64,000 nucleotides of DNA from Blastococcus_B deserti (GCF_042682525.1 NZ_JBHUHP010000001.1:434001-498000), one strand, 5' to 3'. Positions 35,010-45,156 are shown, counted from the first letter of the stretch. The notes: generated by a model from the letters alone, not told the origin. Translations and numbers: made by a program.

Positions 35010-36185
35010 ATGTGGCAGCTGCAGACCTCCGTGCGTCACTACCCGTGGGGTTCGCGCACGGTGATCCCCGAGCTGCTGGGTGAGCTCACCCCGGCCGACA
35101 AGCCGTACGCGGAGCTGTGGGTGGGGGCGCATCCCGACGCGCCGAGCGTCCTTTCCACGGGGACGCCGTTGGACAAGGCGATCCAGGAGCAGCCCGAACT
35201 GCTCCTGGGCGCCGAGGTGCGCGCCCGGTTCGGCGACCGGCTGCCGTTCCTCATGAAGGTGCTCGCTGCCGAGCAACCGCTCTCGCTGCAGGCGCACCCG
35301 ACCAGCGAGCAGGCGCAGGCCGGCTTCGCCGCCGAGGAGGCGGCCGGGGTGCCGCGCGACGACCCGACGCGCACCTTCAAGGACCCCTTCCACAAGCCCG
35401 AGCTGATCCTGGCGCTGACCCCCCTCGAGGCGCTCTGCGGATTCCGCCCGGTTGAGGAGTCGCTGCACTGCCTGGCCAAGCTGCAGGTGCCCGAGCTCAA
35501 GCCCACCATCGCGGCCCTCGCCCGCGGTGGGCTGCGGGCGGCCATCCCGCAGCTGCTCGCGCTCTCGCCGGAGCACCGGGCGGCCCTGGTCGACGCGGTG
35601 GCCGAGGCCGCCGGCCGGTTCGTCGCCGCCCACGACCCCGAGTTCATCAACACCTACCGCTGGGCGGCGTCGCTGGCCGAGACCTACCCGGGCGACCCGG
35701 GTGTGGTCATCTCGCTGATGTGCAACCACCTGCGGCTGGCCCCGGGTGAGGCGGTGTTCCTCCCGGCCGGCAACCTGCACGCCTACCTCTGCGGCGCCGG
35801 CGTGGAGATCATGGCGAGCTCGGACAACGTCCTGCGCGGTGGCCTGACCGGCAAGCACGTCGACCTCGCCGCCCTCATCGAGGTGCTCGACTTCACCGAC
35901 GGCCGGGTGCCGGTCATCCATCCGGTCCTGGGGCCCGGCGGGCTGCGCTACCCCGTACCGGTCGAGGACTTCGACCTGACCCGGATCCAGCTCGACGCAC
36001 AGCTCGGCACGCTGACCACCCGGGGCCCGCAGGTACTGCTCTGCACGGAGGGCACCGCGCAGCTGGCCTCCGCCGAGGGCGCGCTGACCCTGCCGAAGGG
36101 GACGTCGGCGTTCGTCCCGGCCGGCGCGCAGGTCACCGCATCCGGGCCTGCCGTCCTCTACCGGGCCACCACGAACCTGAGCTGA
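35010..36185 (+). CDS. manA: Mannose-6-phosphate isomerase, class I
   Basis: 391 residues from the ATG at 35010; a GTG at 35001 would add three. It interconverts fructose-6-phosphate and mannose-6-phosphate. Zinc-cupin markers: YPWGSRTVIPELLG, AELWVGAHPDAPS, LPFLMKVLAAEQPLSLQAHP (metal-binding Gln and His), FKDPFHKPELILAL (metal-binding Glu) and VFLPAGNLHAYLCGAGVEIM (metal-binding His). It ends 238 bp before ahcY. Confidence 0.96.
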   Translation: MWQLQTSVRHYPWGSRTVIPELLGELTPADKPYAELWVGAHPDAPSVLSTGTPLDKAIQEQPELLLGAEVRARFGDRLPFLMKVLAAEQPLSLQAHPTSEQAQAGFAAEEAAGVPRDDPTRTFKDPFHKPELILALTPLEALCGFRPVEESLHCLAKLQVPELKPTIAALARGGLRAAIPQLLALSPEHRAALVDAVAEAAGRFVAAHDPEFINTYRWAASLAETYPGDPGVVISLMCNHLRLAPGEAVFLPAGNLHAYLCGAGVEIMASSDNVLRGGLTGKHVDLAALIEVLDFTDGRVPVIHPVLGPGGLRYPVPVEDFDLTRIQLDAQLGTLTTRGPQVLLCTEGTAQLASAEGALTLPKGTSAFVPAGAQVTASGPAVLYRATTNLS

Positions 36186-36300
36186 GCCCCGGAGCGTCCC
36201 GAGGTCCCGGGGCGGTGGGGAACGGCGGCGTCCCGCCGGTCGGGACGCCGATGCCGGGGCGCTCGCCCCGTCGACGGCCTCCCGGCTTGCCTCGCCGTCG

Positions 36301-36306
36301 TAAACT
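36301..36306 (+). promoter_or_regulatory. Possible -10 element upstream of ahcY
   Basis: TAAACT is the most AT-rich hexamer in the 238-bp region before ahcY and fits a -10 box; a -35 partner is not clear. Transcription from here would give an RNA leader of about 110 bases that is GC-rich and can fold (for example GCCGAAGCCTCGGC). I could not match it to the SAH riboswitch. Confidence 0.35.
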
Positions 36307-36423
36307 GGTCCGCGGTACGAGCCCCGCCGAAGCCTCGGCACGCTCGCTCTTCCCAAGCGACCGCCGAGCGCCCGCTGGTCTGCGCCGACGCGCACACCGC
36401 AGGGCCTTGCCCCCTGGAGCGAC

Positions 36424-37908
<1,485 letters not shown>

Positions 37909-37911
37909 TCG

Positions 37912-37967
37912 AGCTTTCTGTACCGAAAGCTGCGCAACCTCGCGCAGCTTTCGGTACAGAAGGCTGC
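37912..37967. terminator. Long nested hairpin after ahcY
   Basis: A perfect 20-bp stem (37916-37935 with 37942-37961) with a 6-base loop, only a few bases after the ahcY stop. Each arm is itself an inverted repeat: AGCTTTC/GAAAGCT around TGTACC on the left, AGCTTTC/GAAGGCT around GGTACA on the right. It can fold as one long hairpin or as two short ones. It likely ends ahcY transcription, in either direction. Confidence 0.8.
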
Positions 37968-38073
37968 CGACCGCCCTGAGGGGACCGTTCCGGTCCCTCG
38001 CCGGGCCGACGGCCGACCCGCCACGGGATCTCACCCGGGCGGGTGGGCCAACTTCCGTCCCTCTCAGCGCAGA

Positions 38074-38786
38074 ATGGGCGCCGTGCCACCCACCGCTCCC
38101 CAGAACGGCCCCAGCCGCGGCCGTGTCCTGGTCGTCGACGACGACGCCGCTCTCGCCGAGATGCTCGGCATCGTGCTGCGGCGCGAGGGATACGAACCCG
38201 CCTTCGTCTCCGACGGCAACCGGGCGTTGGGCGTCTTCCAGCAGACACGGCCCGACCTGGTGCTGCTGGACCTGATGCTGCCCGGCCGCAACGGCCTGCA
38301 GATCTGTCAGGACATCCGCACCCAGTCGACGGTGCCCATCGTCATGCTGACCGCCAAGGGCGACACGATCGACGTCGTCCAGGGGTTGGAGGCCGGCGCC
38401 GACGACTACGTGACCAAGCCGTTCAAGCCGGTCGAGCTGGTCGCCCGGGTGCGGGCCCAGTTGCGTCGCGGGGAGACCGGCCAGGCCGAGAACCTGAGCA
38501 TCGGTGACGTGCAGATCGACGTCCCGGCCCACCAGGTCACCCGGGACGGCGTGCCGATCGCCCTGACGCCGCTGGAGTTCGACCTGCTGGTCGCGCTCGC
38601 CCGCAAGCCGCGCCAGGTCTTCACCCGCGAGCTGCTCCTCGAGCAGGTGTGGGGCTACCGGCACGCCGCCGACACCCGGCTGGTGAACGTCCACGTGCAG
38701 CGCCTGCGGGCGAAGATCGAGCGCGACCCGGAGAAGCCCGAGGTGGTGCTGACGGTGCGCGGTGTCGGTTACAAGGCCGGGCCGCC
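38074..38786 (+). CDS. mtrA: Response regulator MtrA (3' end lost in assembly gap)
   Basis: About 238 residues are visible before the N-run. OmpR/PhoB-type regulator: receiver RVLVVDDDAALAEMLGIVL with the acidic pair, phospho-acceptor Asp in LVLLDLMLPGRNG, the Lys in DYVTKPFKPVELV, then the winged-helix domain IALTPLEFDLLVALARKPRQ, WGYRHAADTRLVNVHVQRLR and RGVGYKAGPP. MtrA proteins end at YKAGPP or very near, so probably only the stop codon is missing. It controls division and wall genes in actinobacteria with MtrB and LpqB. Confidence 0.96.
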
Positions 38787-38830
38787 NNNNNNNNNNNNNN
38801 NNNNNNNNNNNNNNNNNNNNNNNNNNNNNN
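38787..38830. other. Assembly gap (44 N)
   Basis: A run of 44 undetermined bases between mtrA and mtrB. It removes the mtrA stop and hides any short intergenic sequence. The Ns let both genes read as one false 842-residue frame. The true length of the gap may differ from 44. Confidence 0.98.
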
Positions 38831-38883
38831 CGGAGCGGACCGCGGGCGCAAACCGGGTGCACCGTGACGGTCACACTGGGGTC

Positions 38884-40602
38884 GTGACCCGCACGTCCCT
38901 GCCCGAGCAGGCCACCGAGGCCCCCGCTTCGGTGCCCATCGCTCGCCCGCGTGGCAGCGCGCAGCTGGGCCGGGTCCGCAGGGGCCTGCGCCGTCGCGCG
39001 ACCCTGTACCGCCGCTGGCTCCAGCGCACCGCGCGGCAGGCCTCCGCCCGAGCCGTGCACGCGTGGCGGTCCTCGCTCCAGGTCCGCATCGGCGCCATCA
39101 CCATGGTGGTGGCGGGGACCGTGGTGGTCATCGTCAGCCTCGTGCTGTTCAGCCAGATCCGCGACCAGCTGCTGTCGGTCAAGGAGGAGGCGGCGATCGA
39201 CCAGGCGCAGTCCGGCGTCCTGTACGCGCAGGGCCAGGTGGCCGCCATCGCCAGCGGAGACGGAGCCAGCGTCCGCTCGACCCTCGACCGCACGGTCAAC
39301 GCGCTGCTGCAACGCGGGGGTGCGGCAGGTGACTTCGACGTGGTGATGGTGCACCGCACCGGGGACATCGAGCGCCCGTCGGCCAGCCGCCGTCCGGTCT
39401 TCGAGGCGCTGCCCCCCGACCTCCGCGCCGACGTCGCCTCCGGGGGGCAGTCCCGCAAGTACTCCCTGGTGCCCGACGCCTCGGGCGAGCCGCAGCCGAC
39501 CCTCCTCGTCGGCGCGGCAGTGCCCAGCGACTCCGCCGGCGCCCAGCAGATCGAGCTCTACTACGCGTTCCCGCTCGAGCAGGAGGCGGAGAGCCTCTCG
39601 CAGATCCGCACGACGGTCATCATCAGCAGCGTCGCGCTCACGCTCTTCGTCGTGATGATCGCGGTCCTGGTCACCCGGCTGGTGGTCGATCCGGTCCGCC
39701 GGGCCGCCGGGACGGCGCAGCGGCTGGCCGAGGGGCAGCTGGAGGAGCGGATGGCCGTGCGCGGCGAGGACGACCTCGCCCGCCTGGCGACCAGCTTCAA
39801 CGCGATGGCGGACAGCCTCCAGCGGCAGATCACCCAGCTGGAGGGTCTGTCGCAGCTGCAGCAGCGGTTCACCTCCGACGTGTCGCACGAGCTGCGGACG
39901 CCGCTGACGACCGTGCAGATGGCCGCCGACGTCCTGCACGAGGCGCGGGAGGACTTCCCCCCGCACGTGGCCAGGTCGGCCGAGCTGCTGCGCGCGGAGC
40001 TGGACCGGTTCGAGAGCTTGCTGACCGACCTGCTCGAGATCAGCCGGTACGACGCCGGGGCCGCCGTCCTCGATCCCGAGCCGACCGACCTCGGTGCGCT
40101 CGTGGAGCGTGTGGTCTCGGGCATGACGGCGCTGGCCCGGCGGCACGATTCCGAGCTCCGGGTGCGGCGGCCCGGCGAGGCGGTCATCGCCGAGGTCGAC
40201 GCCCGGCGCGTCGAGCGGATCCTGCGCAACCTGGTGGGCAACGCGATCGAGCACGGGGCGGGGCGGCCCATCGAGATCACCCTGGCCGCCAACCGCACCG
40301 CCGCCGCGGTGACCGTGCGCGACCACGGGGTGGGGCTGAGCTCGGCGGAGGCCCAGCACGTGTTCGACCGGTTCTGGCGGGCCGACCCGTCGCGGGTGCG
40401 CACGGTCGGCGGGAGCGGCCTGGGCCTGTCGATCAGCCTCGAGGACGCGCGCCTGCACGGTGGCTGGCTGCAGGTCTGGGGGCAGCAGGGAGCCGGCGCG
40501 CAGTTCCGGCTGACCCTGCCCCTCACCGCGGGCGGCGAACTGATCAGCTCGCCGCTCCCCCTGCGGCCCGCCTTCATGCGCCGGCCGGGGAGGTCGGCGT
40601 GA
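38884..40602 (+). CDS. mtrB: Sensor histidine kinase MtrB
   Basis: 572 residues from the GTG at 38884 (a GTG at 38860 is an alternative). A basic N-terminal tail, first helix (ITMVVAGTVVVIVSLVLF), an extracellular domain of about 160 residues, second helix (VIISSVALTLFVVMIAVLV), HAMP (RLVVDPVRRAAGTAQRLAEG), H-box FTSDVSHELRTPLTTVQMAA, and ATPase motifs ILRNLVGNAIEHG (N), DHGVGL (G1), FDRFWR (F) and GGSGLGLSIS (G2). It phosphorylates MtrA. Its last codon overlaps lpqB (GTGA), so the two are co-translated. Confidence 0.96.
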   Translation: MTRTSLPEQATEAPASVPIARPRGSAQLGRVRRGLRRRATLYRRWLQRTARQASARAVHAWRSSLQVRIGAITMVVAGTVVVIVSLVLFSQIRDQLLSVKEEAAIDQAQSGVLYAQGQVAAIASGDGASVRSTLDRTVNALLQRGGAAGDFDVVMVHRTGDIERPSASRRPVFEALPPDLRADVASGGQSRKYSLVPDASGEPQPTLLVGAAVPSDSAGAQQIELYYAFPLEQEAESLSQIRTTVIISSVALTLFVVMIAVLVTRLVVDPVRRAAGTAQRLAEGQLEERMAVRGEDDLARLATSFNAMADSLQRQITQLEGLSQLQQRFTSDVSHELRTPLTTVQMAADVLHEAREDFPPHVARSAELLRAELDRFESLLTDLLEISRYDAGAAVLDPEPTDLGALVERVVSGMTALARRHDSELRVRRPGEAVIAEVDARRVERILRNLVGNAIEHGAGRPIEITLAANRTAAAVTVRDHGVGLSSAEAQHVFDRFWRADPSRVRTVGGSGLGLSISLEDARLHGGWLQVWGQQGAGAQFRLTLPLTAGGELISSPLPLRPAFMRRPGRSA

Positions 40603-42371
40603 CGTGCCTCCGCGGCGCAGTCCGTGCCGCCGTCCGTGCCGCCGTCCGTGCCGCCGTCCGTGCCGCCGTCGTGCTCGCCCTGCTGCTCGCGCTGGGAGCC
40701 TGCTCAACGGTGCCCATGTCGTCGTCGACGGTCCAGATCACGCAGGCGCCCGCCCGCCCTGCGGAGGTCGTCGGGATCGAGCCGCTGCCGCCGGAGCGCG
40801 GCGCCACGCCCGAGGAGATCGTCCGGTCGTTCATCGACGCCGCGGCGAGCGTGCGGCCCGGTCATCCCGTGGCCCGCGAGCACCTGACCCCCGAGGCCGC
40901 GGGCTCCTGGTCCGACGAGGCCGACATCACCGTCATCAGCCCGGGCTACGCCACCGTGACCACCGAGACCGGTGCGGTGGAGGTGACGGCCAACCCCGTC
41001 GGGACGGTGGACGCGCGCGGGGTGTTCAGCGTGGCGGAGGCGGACACGTTCACCCGCCGGTTCACCCTCGAGCAGGTCCGGGACGAGTGGCGGATCACCG
41101 ATCCGCCGGACGGCCTGATCATCCTGGAGCCCGACTTCCAGCGGGTCTACGAGGAGGTCGCCGCCTACTTCGTCGATCCGACCGGCCAGCGTCTGGTTCC
41201 CGATCCGCGGTACGTCATCGCGGGTGAGGCCCTGCCCACGGCGCTGGTCGAGCGCCTGCTGGCCGGACCGTCGGCGGCGCTGGCGGCGGGCGTCCGGAAC
41301 CCGCTGAACGGCGCCCAGCTGCGCAGCGCGGTCACTCTCGACGGGCAGGCGGCCGTCGTGGACCTCACCGGCCTGCCCACCGAGCCGGCGCCGGTGCTGT
41401 CGGAGGTGGCCGCCCAGCTGGTCTGGACCCTCAGCCAGCTGCGCAACGTCCTCGTGCAGTCGGTCGAGATCCGGGTGGACGGCGAACCGGTCGGCATCGA
41501 CGACGTGCCCGACGAGCAGACGGTCGAGCACTGGGCCGGCTTCGACCCCGACGCGGTGCCCCGGGAGTCCGTCGGGCACTACATCGAGGCCGGCGCGCTG
41601 CACACGGTCAGCGCGGGGGAACCCACGCCCGGCCCGGCCGGCACCGGCGTCTACGGCCTCAGCGAGGCCGCGGTCTCGATCGATCCGGCCACCGGCGAGC
41701 CGGATCTGCTCGTGGGCGTCCGGTCCGATGCCGGCGGCGCCACCCTGCTCGCCGGCCCCTACGCGGGCGACCTCGCTCCCGTGCTCAGCGCGGGGCGGGT
41801 GAGCGCCCCCACCGTGTCGGCGACCCGCTCGGAGGCGTGGGCGGTGGCCGACGGCACGTCGGTGGTGCGGGTGCAGCCCGGTGGCCCCCCGCAGCCGGTC
41901 ACCACGCCCACCCTGCCGGGGCTGGGGCTGGCCGAGGTGCTCCGGCTGTCACCCGACGGGGTGCGGGCGGCCCTGGTCGTGGAGGGCCCCGGCGGCCGCA
42001 GCCTCTACGTCGGGACGGTGGTGCGCGCCGAGGACGGCAGCGTCGCCCTGCGGGACTTCCGGGCCGTCGCGCCGGACCTCTCTCGCGTCGTCGACGTCGC
42101 CTGGGAGGACAGCGCCAGCCTGCTCGTGCTGGCCGGTGACCCGGGGGAGGAGCGGATCGTGCCCTACGCCGTCGGGGTCGACGGCTGGGGACTGAGCGAC
42201 GTGCCGACCGCCGGGCTGCCCAGCCAGCCACGCTCGATCGCCGCCGCGCCGAACAAGCAGCCCCTCGTCAACGCCGGCGGGACCATCTGGCAACTCGCCG
42301 GCGGCACGTGGGTCACCCTGGTGCGGGGCCAGGAGCCGCTTCCGGGAACGGCGCCCTTCTACCCCCTCTGA
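40599..42371 (+). CDS. lpqB: Lipoprotein LpqB, MtrAB-associated
   Basis: 590 residues. Signal peptide with lipobox LALGAC, the lipidated Cys being residue 35. The n-region is unusual: four copies of VRAA from a perfect 12-bp repeat. The exported part has a GerMN-type domain (VERLLAGPSAALAAGVRNPL, VVDLTGLPTEPAP) and a C-terminal beta-propeller-like region (GVYGLSEAAVSIDPATGEPD, VLRLSPDGVRAALVVEGPGG). In mycobacteria and Streptomyces LpqB modulates MtrB. It overlaps mtrB by 4 bp and is followed by a copy and a half of the dispersed hairpin element. Confidence 0.94.
   Translation: MTCLRGAVRAAVRAAVRAAVRAAVVLALLLALGACSTVPMSSSTVQITQAPARPAEVVGIEPLPPERGATPEEIVRSFIDAAASVRPGHPVAREHLTPEAAGSWSDEADITVISPGYATVTTETGAVEVTANPVGTVDARGVFSVAEADTFTRRFTLEQVRDEWRITDPPDGLIILEPDFQRVYEEVAAYFVDPTGQRLVPDPRYVIAGEALPTALVERLLAGPSAALAAGVRNPLNGAQLRSAVTLDGQAAVVDLTGLPTEPAPVLSEVAAQLVWTLSQLRNVLVQSVEIRVDGEPVGIDDVPDEQTVEHWAGFDPDAVPRESVGHYIEAGALHTVSAGEPTPGPAGTGVYGLSEAAVSIDPATGEPDLLVGVRSDAGGATLLAGPYAGDLAPVLSAGRVSAPTVSATRSEAWAVADGTSVVRVQPGGPPQPVTTPTLPGLGLAEVLRLSPDGVRAALVVEGPGGRSLYVGTVVRAEDGSVALRDFRAVAPDLSRVVDVAWEDSASLLVLAGDPGEERIVPYAVGVDGWGLSDVPTAGLPSQPRSIAAAPNKQPLVNAGGTIWQLAGGTWVTLVRGQEPLPGTAPFYPL
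40620..40667 (+). repeat. 12-bp tandem repeat in the lpqB signal peptide
   Basis: Four perfect copies of GTCCGTGCCGCC, each encoding VRAA, directly before the hydrophobic core of the LpqB signal peptide. Each added or lost unit changes the n-region by one positive charge without a frame change. Confidence 0.9.
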
Positions 42372-42472
42372 GGAAGGACCCCGTCCTCCTCACCGCTCGC
42401 GGGCTCGCGGCGAGCCTCTGGACGGGGCCATCGCACCGCTCGCAGGCTCGCGGTGGGCCCCTGCAGCCGGGT
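42372..42472 (+). repeat. Dispersed hairpin element, copy C (after lpqB), one and a half units
   Basis: The full unit starts right after the lpqB stop: arms AGGAAGGACCCCGTCC and GGACGGGGCC around CACCGCTCGC and GCTCGCGGCGAG. A second right half follows at 42431-42472 (CACCGCTCGC, GGCTCGCGG, CCCCTGCAG). It fills most of the 169-bp gap before the comF-family gene. Confidence 0.75.
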
Positions 42473-42540
42473 CGCACCTCGCAGGCCGGGCGCGAGTCCC
42501 GGGGACGGGGCCGCGTCCACAGATCGGCGGCAGGCGACCC

Positions 42541-43383
42541 GTGGAGGGCCGGCGGGCGTCAGGCTGGGGCGTGGCCAGGCCCGGGATCGCCGCGCTCCGG
42601 GCGGCGCTGGTGGACCTCGTGCTGCCGCGCGCCTGCGCCGGTTGCGGTGTCCCGAGCGCCGGACTCTGCCCCCGGTGCGGGCTGCTCCTGACCCGCGCCC
42701 GGACCGCCGCCCCGCGCCGCTTCCCCTGGGGCTTCCCACCGACGGTCGCGGCCGGCGCCTACGCCGGGCCGGTGCGCGCGGCGGTCCTGGCGTTCAAGGA
42801 GCGCGGTCGGGCCGAGCTCGCCGTTCCGCTGGGCGCGGCGCTGGCCCTCGCCGTCGCGGCCGTCGTCTCCGCCGTCCCCGGGCCACCGCGGCCGGTCGCC
42901 CTGGTACCGGTGCCCAGCTCGCGGCAGGCGCTGCGGGAGCGCGGACGGGACCACGTGCGCGAGCTGACCGCCCAAGCCGTCACCGAGCTGCGGCTGGCCG
43001 GCCTCCCGGCGGCCGAGGCCCGGCTGCTGCGGCGCCGGGGCCGGGTGCGGGACTCCGCCGGGCTCTCGGCGGCCCAGCGGCGGGCGAACCTGGCCGGGAC
43101 CTTCGAGCGCTGCGCCACCCGGGGCCGGCCCCCCGCGGCAGCGCTGCTCGTCCTGGTGGACGACGTCGTCACCACCGGCTCGACCCTCACCGAGGCGGCC
43201 GCGGTGCTGTCCGGAACCGGGTCGGAGGGCGGGATGCCGCTACTGGCCGCGGTGGTGGCGGCCACGCCGCGCGCGGGTCGCGAGCCACCGCACGCAGCCG
43301 GGCGGGACCGCGCCCGGAACCGGCCCGAGATACTCCGGAGCGCACCTCTCGATCGACTGTCGGGACCCGGGAAGCAGGACTAG
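42541..43383 (+). CDS. ComF-family phosphoribosyltransferase-like protein
   Basis: 280 residues, GTG start; GTG at 42571 is an alternative. Zinc-finger cysteines CAGC and CPRC in the N-terminal 60 residues, then the phosphoribosyltransferase fold: VALVPVPSSRQALRERGRDH, the RDSAGLSAAQRRANLAGTF segment and the PRPP loop LVLVDDVVTTGSTLTEAA. In competent bacteria ComFC helps take up DNA; in actinobacteria its role is unclear. The long C-terminal tail (residues about 245-280) is basic and probably disordered. Same order as Rv3242c-Rv3241c. Confidence 0.86.
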   Translation: MEGRRASGWGVARPGIAALRAALVDLVLPRACAGCGVPSAGLCPRCGLLLTRARTAAPRRFPWGFPPTVAAGAYAGPVRAAVLAFKERGRAELAVPLGAALALAVAAVVSAVPGPPRPVALVPVPSSRQALRERGRDHVRELTAQAVTELRLAGLPAAEARLLRRRGRVRDSAGLSAAQRRANLAGTFERCATRGRPPAAALLVLVDDVVTTGSTLTEAAAVLSGTGSEGGMPLLAAVVAATPRAGREPPHAAGRDRARNRPEILRSAPLDRLSGPGKQD

Positions 43384-43422
43384 CGTCGAAGCGATCTGCA
43401 ACCGGCTCAACCGGGAGGCCCC

Positions 43423-44106
43423 ATGGAGATCGTGGTTCGAGGTCGCAACGTCGAAGTTCCGGAGCACTACCGCCAGCACGTGGAAGACAAGGTGGGTCAG
43501 CTCGAACGGTTCGACACCAAGCTGTCACGCATCGACGTCGAGCTCTTCCACGAGAAGAACCCCCGCCAAGCGGCGTCCTGCCAGCGCGTGGAGATCACGC
43601 TGCGCGGCAAGGGCCCCGTGGTCCGGGCCGAAGCCGCCGGCCCCGACTTCTACGCCGCGCTCGACCTCGCGTGCGGCAAGCTGGACAACCGGCTGCGCCG
43701 GGCGGCCGACCGCCGCCGCGTGCACCACGGTCGTCGCACCCCGCCCAGCGTCCGGATCTCCGGCAACACCGCCGCCGACGTGGACGCCACCACCGCGCTC
43801 GAGCTCGACCGCCAGCTCGCGGAGGGGCCACACGTGACCGATCTCGACGAGCACCTGCCCGGTCGGATCGTCCGCGAGAAGCACCATCCCGCCACCCCGA
43901 TGACCGTCGACCAGGCGTTGCACGAGATGGAGCTGGTCGGTCACGACTTCTTCCTCTTCCAGTGCGCCGACACCGGTCGGCCCACGGTCGTCTACCGCCG
44001 GCACGCCTACGACTACGGCCTCATCCGGCTGACCGAGGTGTCGGAGAACGGGGCCGCCCCGGCGTCGGCCCGCACGGCCCAGCCCGAGGCCGTCCCCACC
44101 GCCTGA
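43423..44106 (+). CDS. hpf: Ribosome hibernation-promoting factor, long form
   Basis: 227 residues, ATG with GGGAGG upstream. N-terminal S30AE domain (MEIVVRGRNVEVPEHYRQHV to about residue 105, including VEITLRGKGPVVRAEAAGPD and FYAALDLACGKLDNRLRRAA) binds the 30S decoding region. A linker leads to the C-terminal dimerisation domain (REKHHPATPMTVDQALHEME, LVGHDFFLFQCADTGRPTVV, YRRHAYDYGLIRL), which pairs ribosomes into 100S particles. A perfect palindrome follows the stop. Confidence 0.96.
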   Translation: MEIVVRGRNVEVPEHYRQHVEDKVGQLERFDTKLSRIDVELFHEKNPRQAASCQRVEITLRGKGPVVRAEAAGPDFYAALDLACGKLDNRLRRAADRRRVHHGRRTPPSVRISGNTAADVDATTALELDRQLAEGPHVTDLDEHLPGRIVREKHHPATPMTVDQALHEMELVGHDFFLFQCADTGRPTVVYRRHAYDYGLIRLTEVSENGAAPASARTAQPEAVPTA

Positions 44107-44110
44107 ACGA

Positions 44111-44142
44111 GGGCGGGAGGGCGGCCGGCCGCCCTCCCGCCC
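44111..44142. terminator. Bidirectional terminator between hpf and GNAT gene
   Basis: A perfect 32-base palindrome; the left arm is GGGCGGGAGGGCGGCC. It sits between two convergent genes with only 39 bp between their stops, so it should end transcription from both sides. Confidence 0.85.
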
Positions 44143-44145
44143 GCC

Positions 44146-44697
44146 TCAGTCGCCGGAGACCCGGCCGAACAGTGCCGCGTCACCGCGGCTGCCGTCCCGG
44201 TACTGCAGGCAGCGGCGCACCACACCCTCCTGCGCGAACCCCGCCTTCCGGGCCACGGCCAGCGAGGCCGTGTTGCGCACGTCGGCGAACAGGTGGACGC
44301 GTGGCGCCCCGTGGGCCAGCCCCCACTCCGCGAGCGCCCCGGCCGCCTCGGCGGCGTAGCCCCGGCCACGAGCCCACGGCGCGATCCAGTAACCGATCTC
44401 CGGCCCCAGCCGGCCGGTCACGAAGTGCAGGCCGCAGGCGCCCACGAGCTCCCCGTCCGCCTCGGCGATCGTGGTCAGCGCGCGACCGTCGGCCCGCTCG
44501 CCGGGCGCGATCTCCTCGACGAAGGCCCGCGCGCTCTCGCGCGTGTAGGGCTCCGGCAGCGCGAGCAGCCACCGCTGTGCCTCCGGGTCCTGGCAGGCGC
44601 GGTAGACGGGGTCGGTGTCCTCCGGCCGCGGCGGGCGCAGCAGCAGCCGTTCGGTGCGCACCGTCTCCGTGGTCAGGTCGACGCCGGTGAGTTCCAC
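44146..44697 (-). CDS. GNAT-family N-acetyltransferase (RimJ/RimL type)
   Basis: 183 residues. VRTERLLLRPPRPEDTDPVY start, LTTIAEADGELVGACGLHF, EIGYWIAPWARGRGYAAEAA (motif A with the RGRGYA acetyl-CoA loop), LFADVRNTASLAVARKAGF (motif B with the NxAS turn) and a final strand. It transfers an acetyl group from acetyl-CoA to an amine, often a protein N-terminus or small molecule; the target is unknown. It reads towards hpf and shares the palindromic terminator. Confidence 0.9.
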   Translation of the reverse strand: MELTGVDLTTETVRTERLLLRPPRPEDTDPVYRACQDPEAQRWLLALPEPYTRESARAFVEEIAPGERADGRALTTIAEADGELVGACGLHFVTGRLGPEIGYWIAPWARGRGYAAEAAGALAEWGLAHGAPRVHLFADVRNTASLAVARKAGFAQEGVVRRCLQYRDGSRGDAALFGRVSGD

Positions 44698-44763
44698 GTG
44701 CCCATCATGGCCGCCTCCGAGGCCCCGTCCCGAGCGTGCGAAGGGCGGGGAGGAGGTCCTCTT

Positions 44764-45156
44764 TCAGGCGTTGCCCAGCATCCGGTCGACCGATATCTCC
44801 AGGACGACGCGGTTCGGGTTCTCGCGAGGCTGCCGGTACCGCTGCGCGTAGCGGGCGACCGCGTCGGCGACCGATGCCGGGTCCTCGCGCACCACCGCCG
44901 TGCCCTCGAGGGTCATCCAGCGGCGGCCGTCGACCTGGCAGACCGCCACCCGTTGCTGCCCGGCGCGGACGTGCCGGGCCTTCGCCGAGGTTCCCGAGGT
45001 GATGACCCGGGCGGTCCCCGTCGCGGCGTCGTACGTGACGCCGACCGGGACCACGTGCGGGCTGCCGTCGGGGCGCAGCGTGGTGAGGGTGGCCAGGTGC
45101 CGCTCGGTGAGGAACTCCAGCGCGCGGGGTCCGAGGTCGTGGGGAAGGTGGGGCAC
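44764..45156 (-). CDS. PPOX-class F420-dependent enzyme
   Basis: 130 residues. Split beta-barrel flavin/deazaflavin-binding fold: LEFLTERHLATLTTLRPDGS, PHVVPVGVTYDAATGTARVI, TSGTSAKARHVRAGQQRVAV, VDGRRWMTLEGTAVVREDP and AVARYAQRYRQPRENPNRVV. The RHLATLTTLRPDGSPHVVPV block is that of the small F420-dependent reductases and F420-binding proteins of actinobacteria. The genome makes F420 (fbiA, fbiB in this window), so F420 is the likely cofactor rather than FMN, but this is inference. Substrate unknown. Divergent from secA, 73 bp apart. Confidence 0.83.
   Translation of the reverse strand: MPHLPHDLGPRALEFLTERHLATLTTLRPDGSPHVVPVGVTYDAATGTARVITSGTSAKARHVRAGQQRVAVCQVDGRRWMTLEGTAVVREDPASVADAVARYAQRYRQPRENPNRVVLEISVDRMLGNA

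Noticed and set aside
36186..36423. SAH riboswitch before ahcY
   Set aside because: The leader is GC-rich and can fold, but I could not place the conserved SAH riboswitch core. A covariance-model search would decide.
38074..40602. A single hybrid response regulator/histidine kinase of 842 residues
   Set aside because: The join is the 44-N gap. MtrA ends at its usual C-terminus (YKAGPP) and MtrB has its own basic N-terminus and GTG start.
42453..44690. A 745-codon forward frame over comF-family and hpf genes
   Set aside because: It is an Arg/Pro/Gly-rich shadow in another frame; the real genes have zinc, PRPP and S30AE motifs in their own frames.
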